Shown here one piece after another: positions 48,177 to 56,644 of a DNA stretch of 64,000 nt. A program made the position numbers and the translations under genes. Origin of the DNA: Trichomonas vaginalis G3 (lineage: Eukaryota > Parabasalia > Trichomonadida > Trichomonadidae); assembly GCF_026262505.1 (NCBI RefSeq), contig NC_067206.1:28349896-28413895 (forward strand). Reading direction: 5' to 3'. Below the pieces are notes generated by a model. It was not told the origin of the DNA. It did no database searches and saw only the letters and a list, made by a program, of their open reading frames with translations. The stretch's first letter is position 1. Each line of letters opens with the position of its first letter.

Positions 48177-49412
48177 TTACTCAGAAAAAATTTTCTTTGT
48201 ATATACACCATTCTGTACGTCTAAAAGACTTTTGACATTTGCCAAGAATGTTCGTTTAGACGCTGGCATATAACCATACTCTTGACAATATTGTTTATAT
48301 TCATCATATAAAGACTTTTCATCTAAACACTCAAAGTCGCTTTCTTCTATGAACAGTTCATATACACTCTTGTTTGCTTCTAACAATGTTTGTCTCTCTT
48401 CGGTATGTGGAATTTGTCTTGGATTGAAGTTAGAAATATCTAATGTCATGAAATATGAGAACAAGTGGTTGTAAAAGTCAGATGTCAAACATTCTGACAA
48501 AGCGTCAAAATATTCAGTATCTTGCATATGAGAATCTGACGTTCTGACGACTACATATCTTCTGTCAGAACTTTCTAACTTCATCGGAACAGCATTGTTT
48601 GAAACCATAATGAAGTTTGCAACATTCTCACAAACTCTTGAGTCTTTATACTTTCTTTCAACAACTCCAACTTTATCTGTTATAAGACTCTTCAAAGCAT
48701 CTGAGTTTAAAACTTTTGTTGTATCTATACTTTGAAGTTCATTGCAAACTATAAGTTTCATATTCTCAATTGAAGAGTTAAATTTACCACAGATGTTTTC
48801 TAAGTTTGTCATATTAGGGTTCGAATAACCTTCTAAAAGTTTGCATAAGATATCTGTAAAGAATGTGTTCTTACAAGTTCCTTGTTTTCCAATTATAATG
48901 AGAGCAGTTTCATTTTTAGCACTTGGATGTTGTAAGATGTTTGCAAACCAACATAAGATATACTCATAAACCTTTTCGTTTCCATTGCATATAATTTCTT
49001 TGACATGGTCTAACCAAGCTTCTATAATATTTTCTTTCCATTCTACTTGTTCATATTTATATCCAGTGAAGATAGAATAGAAGTTTGGAGATGGTGTATA
49101 GAACTTTATACCTCGAACTGAAAAATCTTCTAACTTTGACAATAAGATATCCCAAGCATCTAACATCTTCATACCAACTTGTACGACTTTTATTTTCTTA
49201 AGTTTCTGTCTACATTCTTGTTCTGAAACTATTGTCGCTTTAGGTTTGTTAAAGACTACATCCCATTCTTTCATAACATAACATTCTGGGGCAGAGTCGA
49301 CATAAATGACTAAACGTTTCAAATTCTCGACTGCTTTGTTATAGTCTCGAAATGGACACATATTTCTGAATGCTTGGAAGTCATAAAAATCTGAAACATC
49401 TATTCTGTACAT
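48177..49412 (-). CDS. SF3-type helicase, Polinton B
   Basis: 411 residues, near-identical to 441-1,676, with the same Walker A position (175-182) and motif C. A handful of substitutions separate the two. Looks whole. Confidence 0.85.
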   Translation of the reverse strand: MYRIDVSDFYDFQAFRNMCPFRDYNKAVENLKRLVIYVDSAPECYVMKEWDVVFNKPKATIVSEQECRQKLKKIKVVQVGMKMLDAWDILLSKLEDFSVRGIKFYTPSPNFYSIFTGYKYEQVEWKENIIEAWLDHVKEIICNGNEKVYEYILCWFANILQHPSAKNETALIIIGKQGTCKNTFFTDILCKLLEGYSNPNMTNLENICGKFNSSIENMKLIVCNELQSIDTTKVLNSDALKSLITDKVGVVERKYKDSRVCENVANFIMVSNNAVPMKLESSDRRYVVVRTSDSHMQDTEYFDALSECLTSDFYNHLFSYFMTLDISNFNPRQIPHTEERQTLLEANKSVYELFIEESDFECLDEKSLYDEYKQYCQEYGYMPASKRTFLANVKSLLDVQNGVYTKKIFSE

Positions 49413-49442
49413 TTTTATAAGAATAAAAAAAATATTATTTTT

Positions 49443-50240
49443 TTATTCTTGACTTTGTTGTTCCATTTGTTGCATTTGTTGTTCTTGAGCTATTTGTTGT
49501 TGAAGTTGTTCTTGTAATACAATACTTTCACCAGTTGCATCTTCCAATTCGAAACTTTCTGCCGTCATTGACAAATACATAGGACATAAAAGTTTTACAG
49601 GAACAAAGTTTGCGTCAACTAATGTCAACGTTATACTTGCCAAAGTGTTTGAGTTCACTAAGGTTGAAAATTCTGCATTCGAATGAACAATAGGCAAACC
49701 AGCAGAGAAAGTATTGTTTATACGCATAAGTATCTTTTGGTCATAATAGTTTCTGTCGACATTCGAATAACACTTTGAACCTAAGTTTGAAACAATATAT
49801 AAGATTGGTGTGCTTAATGTCAATGGAATAGACATTCCTTGTATGACACCTTTTCCTGTTATAGGAAACTGTTGGTAGTAAAAACCAGAAATAAGTTTTG
49901 TATTATAGCTCATATTGTTTATAGTAAACTCAGTCGGACATCCAAACATAATGAAACCTGCTCTAGTTGCAGCACATGTTACACCCGTACTTAAAGTATT
50001 AAATAAGTCAACAAAACCTGTTGGTGGTATATCTGAGTAAGTATCTTCAAAGGAGTATTTTTTACCATTCACAACAATAAAGTCTTCTGGTGTCAAAAGA
50101 GCAAAACAGGCTTTAGTCGTCATTGTGTTTAAAGTTAGTTTACAATATCGTCCTTGAGGACTTTGTAAGTTTGTTGTTATAGAATTATATGACTCGGGGT
50201 TTTTAGTCGTAATAGTATAAACCATTATGTCTTCTGCCAT
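49443..50240 (-). CDS. penton-like minor capsid protein, Polinton B
   Basis: 265 residues, near-identical to 1,707-2,504, with the same L-V-D strand motif and Gln-rich tail. Looks whole. Confidence 0.6.
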   Translation of the reverse strand: MAEDIMVYTITTKNPESYNSITTNLQSPQGRYCKLTLNTMTTKACFALLTPEDFIVVNGKKYSFEDTYSDIPPTGFVDLFNTLSTGVTCAATRAGFIMFGCPTEFTINNMSYNTKLISGFYYQQFPITGKGVIQGMSIPLTLSTPILYIVSNLGSKCYSNVDRNYYDQKILMRINNTFSAGLPIVHSNAEFSTLVNSNTLASITLTLVDANFVPVKLLCPMYLSMTAESFELEDATGESIVLQEQLQQQIAQEQQMQQMEQQSQE

Positions 50241-50244
50241 TTAC

Positions 50245-50290
50245 TTAGCAAATAAATTTTAATGAAATGTTGTGGTCGTCAAATATTTTT
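50245..50290 (-). pseudogene. 3' end of the 192-aa gene, cut by Polinton 2
   Basis: Matches 2,509-2,554 of Polinton A up to the base before AGTTAG. The rest of the gene should lie past the far end of Polinton 2, outside the window. Confidence 0.8.
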
Positions 50291-50480
50291 AGTTAGTATA
50301 CAAGTCTTGGTTATGGTGGCACTGCGTTCCACCTTACCCAATACTTGTGAATTTGACACTTTACAAAACCACTAACGCATATTTTACAATACAAACGACA
50401 ACACTAATTTAACCTTAAATATTTACAAAGCCGCCAACCACTTCACCTCACTAACGAACTCACTAATGTAAAAAATAAAC
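50291..50480. repeat. terminal repeat of Polinton 2
   Basis: Closely matches the ends of the palindromic element (TTTACAAAACC, AAGCCGCCAACCACTTCACC). Tip hairpin 50,301-50,319 with 50,329-50,347, same place and stem length as in the palindromic element but different stem sequence; the loop start CACTGCG is shared. Confidence 0.75.
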
Positions 50481-50508
50481 GTTCTCACTAACGACTTCAC
50501 TAATGTTC

Positions 50509-50793
50509 TCATAAATTTTCCTCAATATCTTCATCATCAGTGTTAACCCTATTGTAGTCATACTTGAAGCCATAAACTTTCTCTAACTTCTTAACGTACA
50601 ATTTACATAACTTACCTTCGTCATCGTATGGTTTAATGATATAACTATTTCTATCTTTATACACAGTCAATGAAAAGTCAACTGGTCTCGGATGTATTTG
50701 AAAGAACATGTTATGCTCAGGAAGGAAGAATAAATGTTTAAATGTATGTTTGTTATACTGTGGAATTCGAATGAGTTGCTTTTGTTCTGTCAT
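50509..50793 (-). CDS. 94-aa terminal-gene protein
   Basis: First gene beside the terminal repeat. Starts MTEQKQLIRIPQYNKHTFKH; shares H-x-F-K-x-L-F-F-x-P and F-x-Q-I words with the 108-aa protein of the palindromic element. Acidic C-terminus. Unknown function. Looks whole. Confidence 0.5.
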   Translation of the reverse strand: MTEQKQLIRIPQYNKHTFKHLFFLPEHNMFFQIHPRPVDFSLTVYKDRNSYIIKPYDDEGKLCKLYVKKLEKVYGFKYDYNRVNTDDEDIEENL

Positions 50794-50863
50794 TTACATA
50801 AAAATAAAAATTTTCAGTAAAAATAAAACTAACGTTAAAAATTTCTCATAACATAAACGTTCT

Positions 50864-51377
50864 CATTGCTTTATAACTCTCTTCCTTGGTTTCTTTTTAG
50901 TTGCTTTCTTCACGTCTGTCTCCAACTTGACTGTCTTTCTTCTTCGTCCATAATGATACCAATTACTTCCACCAGTCAATGGGTCAAATGGTCGTTCATA
51001 AGGGTTTCCATACATTCCATAAGGTCCGTATGGATAAACCGCTGGTGGAGAAGAGTTCCATCGACTCTATTTAAATGCATTGTTTCACCATTCATCTGGT
51101 CATTAAAGTCTTTTGCGTGTTTTGCAAACTCATCGTCCTTTCCTAAAGCATTTTCTGACTCAGTCGCAACCAAATTGGATGCTTTATTTATGAGCCCTAT
51201 TTTATTTAATCTTAACTTCTTTGCAACCCAGCCTCCAATCTTTCCTTTATTTGCATCTAATGTCTTTGAAACCCTTCCTCCACTCATTTTATTTACTGCG
51301 TCATAAGCTCCAAGTGCTTTTGCTCCAAATGCTAATGCTTTTGTTCCCATTGCGCCTAAAGCTGCCCAAGCTACCAT
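50864..51377 (-). pseudogene. glycine/alanine-rich pVI-like protein, broken
   Basis: N-terminal MVAWAALGAMGTKALAFGAK is a small-residue amphipathic helix as in membrane-active minor capsid proteins; the middle is helical; the C-terminal part is first Y/P/G-rich, then very basic (KKATKKKPRKR). About one break. Confidence 0.45.
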
Positions 51378-51602
51378 TTACCCCATATTAAAATCATCTC
51401 TTTTCAATATTATCTCATAAAAGTTCTCGTTACTGGAGAAAGTCAATGAAACATAAACATTCCCACGTGCTTCGCCCTCACCGCTTTGCGGTCTATCTAA
51501 CTTCTTTCTTATCTCATCTATTCTCAATAAAATATCTGAACAATTGCTAACATCTTCTACAACAGTTATTTCATCATGAATGACTTTCAAGAACAAACTC
51601 AT
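51378..51602 (-). CDS. 74-aa small protein
   Basis: Begins MSLFLKVIHDEITVVEDVSN; its end abuts the start of the next gene (0 bp). Helix then strands. Unknown function. Confidence 0.4.
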   Translation of the reverse strand: MSLFLKVIHDEITVVEDVSNCSDILLRIDEIRKKLDRPQSGEGEARGNVYVSLTFSSNENFYEIILKRDDFNMG

Positions 51603-51694
51603 TTAATATGCTATTAAAATCATCTCAATAATGAGTCCATCCTTTCCATCTTTAGGTAGCACAACATCTTTCATTGAAGAAGGTTCGACAAGTC

Positions 51695-52481
51695 TTATGT
51701 TAAACTTACTGACAAGTTTGTTATACTATAATGCTTCGGTGGCGAATACATGTAGTTTGAAAGACATAATATAGATTCTTCAGCAAATTCACTTATACTG
51801 GATTTTATAACAATGTTCTCACGAGACCAAACGCCACCAATTGACAATCTTGTAAGCAATCCTGCTGAGCCTTCAACTGTAAACGTCGATGGTAACATTC
51901 CACGAAGGTCATCTATTGACATCTTTGAGTCACTGAATTTAAATATTTTCTTAAAGCAATCGTCATTATCTAACCATGCAATAGCTTTGAAGTTTTCATT
52001 CGAATATACATCTGCTTCATTAAATGTAAAACCTGACTTCTTTGCAGAGACGATTTTAAATCTATGCATTTGTTTCAAAATTATATGCTATGGTAACTTC
52101 TGAAGGTAATGGGTGTCCTTCTGCTATAAGTTGTTCTTTCAATACCGTTTGAAGCTTTGTGTTAAAAACTTTCATGTCATCTCCTGTATCTAAGTTCACA
52201 TACACAGCAACAGGGAAACTATCTTGCTTCTTTGTTTCATCATTATATCTCAAAACATTAAAGTTCTTCAATAATATTGTCCTTCCTGCTGGAATACTTC
52301 TAACTTGTCTTATTTCAATAGCTTTCTCACCTCCTACATACTCTACCCAGTGTCTTGGATATTCATAAGTATACTGACTTTCTTGAATTTTGGTTGGTTT
52401 CATCATAACGTGTTCATAGTATATCTTTATACTCTTGTCAGTTAGACTCGGTGCTATGTTCTGAATATTTCTGACTTGCAT
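51695..52481 (-). pseudogene. Y-P-x-x-W family protein, Polinton 2
   Basis: TYEYPRHWVEYVGGEKAIEI matches the family signature seen at 16,408-17,256 and 43,098-43,954; the second half keeps an F-x-x-E-S-I-L-C-L-S-type strand. About one break. Presence in both Polinton families argues for a conserved virion role. Confidence 0.6.
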
Positions 52482-52497
52482 TTTTAATGGAGATAAA

Positions 52498-53384
52498 ATG
52501 AAGCATTTAATACATGACGTAGATGAAGACATGAATGAAACTACAGACAAACTTAACTCTTCTCTTATTCTTCCTTTCAGCAAAGATTATGAATTCTGTT
52601 CAAATGGTGTTATTTCTATTGTGGAAAGATGGGTTCAGGTAAGACATTTAACCTCATTCGTCATATACTCATAACAGAGCGTTTAGGAAACGACTCTTAC
52701 TATGACCAAATCATTATATCAGCAACTTCAGACTCTATGGATTCAACAGCGAAAACATTCATGAGTAAAGTTCAAGCATCTGTCGTTAAAGTTCCAGATA
52801 GCGAACTCATTGAATTTCTTCAACGTTACATTCGACGTAAGAGAAAATATTATGCTATTGTAGAGTTCATACAGTCAGGAATGCAAAAGACTTCAGAAGA
52901 GATGGAAAGAATTATTGACAAACACCACTTACGTCAGTACTCAGGAGTTTACGATATGAAACGACTGACAAACTACATTCTATCAAAACTTTCAAAATAC
53001 CCCTTCAAAAAGTATCCTTCAAACACTCTGCTCGTTTGTGACGACTTCGCCGGAAAAGGTTTAGTGTCAAAGCCTGACTCACCATTAGCTAACATCATAA
53101 CTAAAGTCAGACATTACCATTTAACTGTAGCAATACTTATGCAAACATGGCGTTTCCTTGCTTTAAACATAAAACGTCTCATAACTGACTTCGTTATCTT
53201 TCAAGGTTTCTCACGCTATGATATTGAACTCATTTGGAAACAGTCAGGTATAACATTACCTTTTGAAGAAATTTGGGAAGCATATAAGTCTCTCATCTCT
53301 CCTCGTTCATACCTTGAGATTCATATCATGACTAATACCATTAAAGTCAAAAATATTCCATGGGAACGACCAACATTGTTTTAA
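52498..53384 (+). pseudogene. A32-like packaging ATPase, Polinton 2
   Basis: Walker A GKMGSGKTF and Walker B NTLLVCDDFAGKG, then a LMQTWRFLALNIKR sensor stretch, matching the Polinton B ATPase in order and spacing. The region before Walker A is less clear and may be broken about once. It begins 17 bp from the divergent Y-P-x-x-W gene. Confidence 0.7.
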
Positions 53385-53782
53385 ATCTTATGCTTTAATT
53401 GACTGATGGTAAACAAATTCCATGCATCTCTGTCGCCATTTCTGTTAATATTTTTGCTGTCATTCATATCATCCACTTCCCCATCCGTTAGCTTTTGAGG
53501 ATATGCGTTAGAATAGCTGTTCTTAAATGAAGGCTTTTCACCTTTGAGAGCATAAACTCTATAACTTTCTGCATACTTTATGTTTGAACCTCCTGAGCCA
53601 TCATTGACATAAATTTTTATAGGCTTCCACCCTTTGTTCATGTTCCTGCTTCTTCCCTTAGCTCTTTTGTTCAGTAGTTCTACATCTTTATACACAGCTC
53701 CTGTCTCAGTGAATTCAACAATATTTTCATTCGTTAGCTTTACATTCAAACCCTTGTCGAGTATATTGTTCATTTCATACAT
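53381..53782 (-). CDS. 133-aa beta-rich protein
   Basis: Start chosen at MYEMNNILDKGLNVKL (53,782), 26 bp from the divergent 212-aa gene; a longer frame would run into that gene. Lys/Asn-rich, several short strands. Overlaps the ATPase 3' end by 4 bp. Unknown. Confidence 0.45.
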   Translation of the reverse strand: MYEMNNILDKGLNVKLTNENIVEFTETGAVYKDVELLNKRAKGRSRNMNKGWKPIKIYVNDGSGGSNIKYAESYRVYALKGEKPSFKNSYSNAYPQKLTDGEVDDMNDSKNINRNGDRDAWNLFTISQLKHKI

Positions 53783-53807
53783 ATAAAAGGTTTTTATTCT
53801 ATATGAA

Positions 53808-54446
53808 ATGAGAAGCAAATCCATCTTAGCTGGTGCCGTTAATGTTCCAATTGAACCAACATCAAATGTTGACTCACGAACGACAAACAATATTGTCATA
53901 AAGAACTATAGTTCGGAGTGTTTGAAAGAAAAAGAACCAGATCTTAAGTCGGTGAATTTAAACACAGCTTCAAACGCTAACGCTACATCAGATGTTAAGT
54001 TAGAGTATCCACCACTGGACCAAGTTCTTTCAAGAGAAGCCAACGACAACCCTTACACAAATGTTCAAACAAATCCTTCAGATAACGTAGACCATTACCT
54101 TCTTCAGTTATATCAAACAATTTTACTCAAAGACGATAAGAAGCTTTTGACAAATCTTATAAGTAAGAACCAAATAATTCTAACAAAGGAGGACCTTGAA
54201 AATATTATATCACGAATAACAGGAAAGCAATGTGTCATTGACTATCTCGACCCTGAAATCGAATGCTGTGGTCAAACTCCAATATTCATGAAAATAGGTA
54301 ACATCCGCATCATTGAAACACCAGGTACTCCAGGAGTTGAGTTTAAGTATAATTATTCGAACGAGTATACAAAACTATCTACTTACTATAATTTGTTTGA
54401 AATATGTTTTAGTAAATTAAAGCAGTCAGTAGTAAATTCAAGTTAG
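53808..54446 (+). CDS. 212-aa protein, counterpart of the 192-aa gene
   Basis: N-terminal half low complexity (N, S, T, D). C-terminal half shares the C-C motif region with 2,509-3,087 (DPEIECC against EPDISCC, followed by the I-F-M-K-I and K-Y-N-Y strands). Conservation in two Polinton families suggests a core role, possibly in the particle. Looks whole. Confidence 0.55.
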   Translation: MRSKSILAGAVNVPIEPTSNVDSRTTNNIVIKNYSSECLKEKEPDLKSVNLNTASNANATSDVKLEYPPLDQVLSREANDNPYTNVQTNPSDNVDHYLLQLYQTILLKDDKKLLTNLISKNQIILTKEDLENIISRITGKQCVIDYLDPEIECCGQTPIFMKIGNIRIIETPGTPGVEFKYNYSNEYTKLSTYYNLFEICFSKLKQSVVNSS

Positions 54447-54680
54447 CAATTTGTAATATCTATCCAAAACTTCTTCAACAGTATCGAACTCATCTTCATA
54501 ATGCAAACCTAATCTTATTGACTTGGTGCAGTTTTCACTAACACAATATTTTTCTGTTCTCTTGACTGACATAACTAACTCATTTGTTTCATCAAACAGC
54601 AACAACCAAAGTTCATGCCCTAATACATAACATTCATACTTTATATTTTTAGCTCTGAGTTCTCTTGTAAGCTGTTGCAT
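54438..54680 (-). CDS. 80-aa small protein
   Basis: MQQLTRELRAKNIKYECYVL start, then a strand-rich middle (LWLLLFDETNELVMSV) and an acidic end. Overlaps the 212-aa gene by 9 bp at their 3' ends. Unknown. Confidence 0.45.
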   Translation of the reverse strand: MQQLTRELRAKNIKYECYVLGHELWLLLFDETNELVMSVKRTEKYCVSENCTKSIRLGLHYEDEFDTVEEVLDRYYKLLT

Positions 54681-54735
54681 TTAATATTTTCTAAAAAGTC
54701 AACTTCAACAGTCATTCGCACTGGTGCCTTCAGTT

Positions 54736-55416
54736 CTACGGCTCGCCTTGAAAGTCAACTAGTCTGAATTGCATATCTTTCAAATTGTGAGGGCTAATGC
54801 GAACCCATTTACCTAAATGAGTTACTATGACAGGAACGTTTGGAATGAACATTGAATTTACTTCATAACAGAAAGACTTATATTCTACTGAACCTTTACT
54901 ATTAACTCCTGAAATACCTGTGACATTAGCTATTTTTGACTCAACGTACAAACAATTACCATAACATACGTATGGAACAGATTTCATCTCAATCGTTTTG
55001 TCAACACTTTTCAAAGGAAATGTCATATGGTATGCTCCCAGAAGCAATTGAACTCTATGACTCATTCGTGTTAACTTAAACTCCTTCGCATAACTGAACT
55101 TCAAAACTCCTGCAATAAGTTTAACATTCATTAAGTTTTCTTCGTTATCCTTGTTTATTGTAGTATTTATGAGAGCATTTAACACTCCAGCTAATGTTTC
55201 CATCTTATATTCTACATTATTGTGAAATCTTATTTCATGCTTCTTTCCATCTATTTCAAGCTCCATGAAATCTGTTTCGTCAGTTATAACGAATGAAGCA
55301 ATAGTATTAAAGTCAACAACTCTGAAAGCAAGCGCTTCATTCTGAAGACCTAAGTTTGTTTGTAGCTTTACTGTCCCGTATTCGTTTGGGTCTGTACTTT
55401 GCAAATAGAACAACAT
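54736..55416 (-). CDS. penton-like minor capsid protein, Polinton 2
   Basis: 226 residues, beta-rich, ending MQFRLVDFQGEP in the same style as the Polinton A/B penton-like protein and as described for Polinton minor capsid proteins. Next to the fibre genes, which in viruses plug into penton. Looks whole. Confidence 0.6.
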   Translation of the reverse strand: MLFYLQSTDPNEYGTVKLQTNLGLQNEALAFRVVDFNTIASFVITDETDFMELEIDGKKHEIRFHNNVEYKMETLAGVLNALINTTINKDNEENLMNVKLIAGVLKFSYAKEFKLTRMSHRVQLLLGAYHMTFPLKSVDKTIEMKSVPYVCYGNCLYVESKIANVTGISGVNSKGSVEYKSFCYEVNSMFIPNVPVIVTHLGKWVRISPHNLKDMQFRLVDFQGEP

Positions 55417-55433
55417 TTTATTCTCATTAAAAT

Positions 55434-56069
55434 ATGACTATTGCTGCATATGCGTATGAAACAAATGAAGCAAGAAGAGCACATGAACTAGTAAACGAAA
55501 ACTCAACTTTAACCATTGAAGGCAATGATTTAGTCATTGACGATGGAAAAACTAAAAAAGTCATTGATTTCGATACTTTTAACACTTATGACCCATTCAT
55601 TACAACAAGCAAGGTTCCCATCATAAATGATGGAACGGTGCAATATATAAATTCAACAGTAGATGCCTCATTAGTGAAAGTACTGAATGTTCTCATTGAA
55701 TTGTTAAAGAGCTTTCGATTTGACGACAACATTAAATGCCTAAAGAATTTAGTCATGAATGAGAAACAAATTCTCGGCGTTGCTGGTAGCAGTAATGATG
55801 TACACCTTATGACATTAGAATATTATAACGAACATAAAGATGAACTGAAAGGAGAGAAGGGTGACACCGGACCACAAGGACCACAAGGAATACAAGGAAT
55901 ACAAGGACCTCAAGGCGAAAACGGTTTGGATGGAAAGGATGGAAAGGATGGAAAAACTGCTAAATCATGGATATGGGACCTTATAAATACTGGTTTAACA
56001 GCTGCTTCATATGGAGTTCTTCAATACCAAATCGGAAAGATATGGGCAGTACTTGGTGAAGAAGTTTAG
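55434..56069 (+). CDS. collagen-like fibre base protein
   Basis: 211 residues. Residues ~138-175 are eleven or so G-x-y triplets (GDTGPQGPQGIQGIQGPQGE), a collagen triple helix, then a short C-terminal domain ending IWAVLGEEV. The N-terminal half is beta-rich. Collagen-like trimers are typical of phage and giant-virus fibres. Divergent from the penton-like gene across 17 bp. Looks whole. Confidence 0.65.
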   Translation: MTIAAYAYETNEARRAHELVNENSTLTIEGNDLVIDDGKTKKVIDFDTFNTYDPFITTSKVPIINDGTVQYINSTVDASLVKVLNVLIELLKSFRFDDNIKCLKNLVMNEKQILGVAGSSNDVHLMTLEYYNEHKDELKGEKGDTGPQGPQGIQGIQGPQGENGLDGKDGKDGKTAKSWIWDLINTGLTAASYGVLQYQIGKIWAVLGEEV

Positions 56070-56086
56070 ATGACGTTAAAAATGCT

Positions 56087-56644
56087 TTGAACTTCATTTC
56101 AAATGGTTCGGATACTATTAAAACTTTATCTGGTTGGATGCAAGAAACAAGGAGTCAAATAGATACTGTAAGACGTATAGCAAACAATGCACGTACGGGA
56201 TTGGATACTTTACGAGAAGCACAAAATACACTAAAGGAAGCAAATGATATTCTTGGCTCAGTATCAGACATGCATGAAGATTGGCTTAAAGGTATTGACA
56301 AATCTTTAAAAAATCACAGTCAGTCTATTGCTGACTACAAGAAAAGTATAGATTTTTTACATAGTGCTATGGACGTACATGATGGAAGCATAAGGAACTT
56401 ACTTAATGCTAACAATAACTTACCAGGAACTATTAAAGCATTTATAAAGTCCTTTGTAAAACCCGGTGCTCTAACATTTAGGTCTTTGAGAGCAAGAGCA
56501 TTGAAGTCAAGAGATGCAGAAACTCCAACAGAAACTCAGAAGAACCACCAAAACCAACAACTAATGAAATATTGTTCGAATATTTTCCAAGGTACTCTGT
56601 TCTCATTGCATACATTCAAGAAATACTTAAGAAAGCAGACTTGA
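56087..56644 (+). CDS. 185-aa coiled-coil fibre-associated protein
   Basis: Residues ~10-110 form heptads (TVRRIANNARTGLDTLREAQ); the rest is basic and ends in the overlap with the next gene (73 bp). Likely a fibre linker by position. An ATG a few codons upstream is possible. Confidence 0.45.
   Translation: MNFISNGSDTIKTLSGWMQETRSQIDTVRRIANNARTGLDTLREAQNTLKEANDILGSVSDMHEDWLKGIDKSLKNHSQSIADYKKSIDFLHSAMDVHDGSIRNLLNANNNLPGTIKAFIKSFVKPGALTFRSLRARALKSRDAETPTETQKNHQNQQLMKYCSNIFQGTLFSLHTFKKYLRKQT

Larger units (their letters stand above)
13452..50290. mobile_element. Polinton B (family 1), interrupted by two insertions
   Basis: Begins with the terminal repeat at 13,452 and shares about 2.55 kb near-identical sequence with Polinton A at 47,737-50,290. 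Its own sequence here is about 17.7 kb: methylase, hairpin array, pVI-like and fibre genes, integrase, polymerase B, HNH, KilA-N, ATPase, helicase and penton. The 19.1-kb palindromic element sits in the integrase gene (19,230-38,327), and Polinton 2 is inserted at 50,291. The remaining right part of B should lie past the window end. Several genes are broken (methylase, integrase, polymerase, one further pair), roughly ten breaks in all, so B is not autonomous. High identity to A points to recent spread. Confidence 0.85.
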
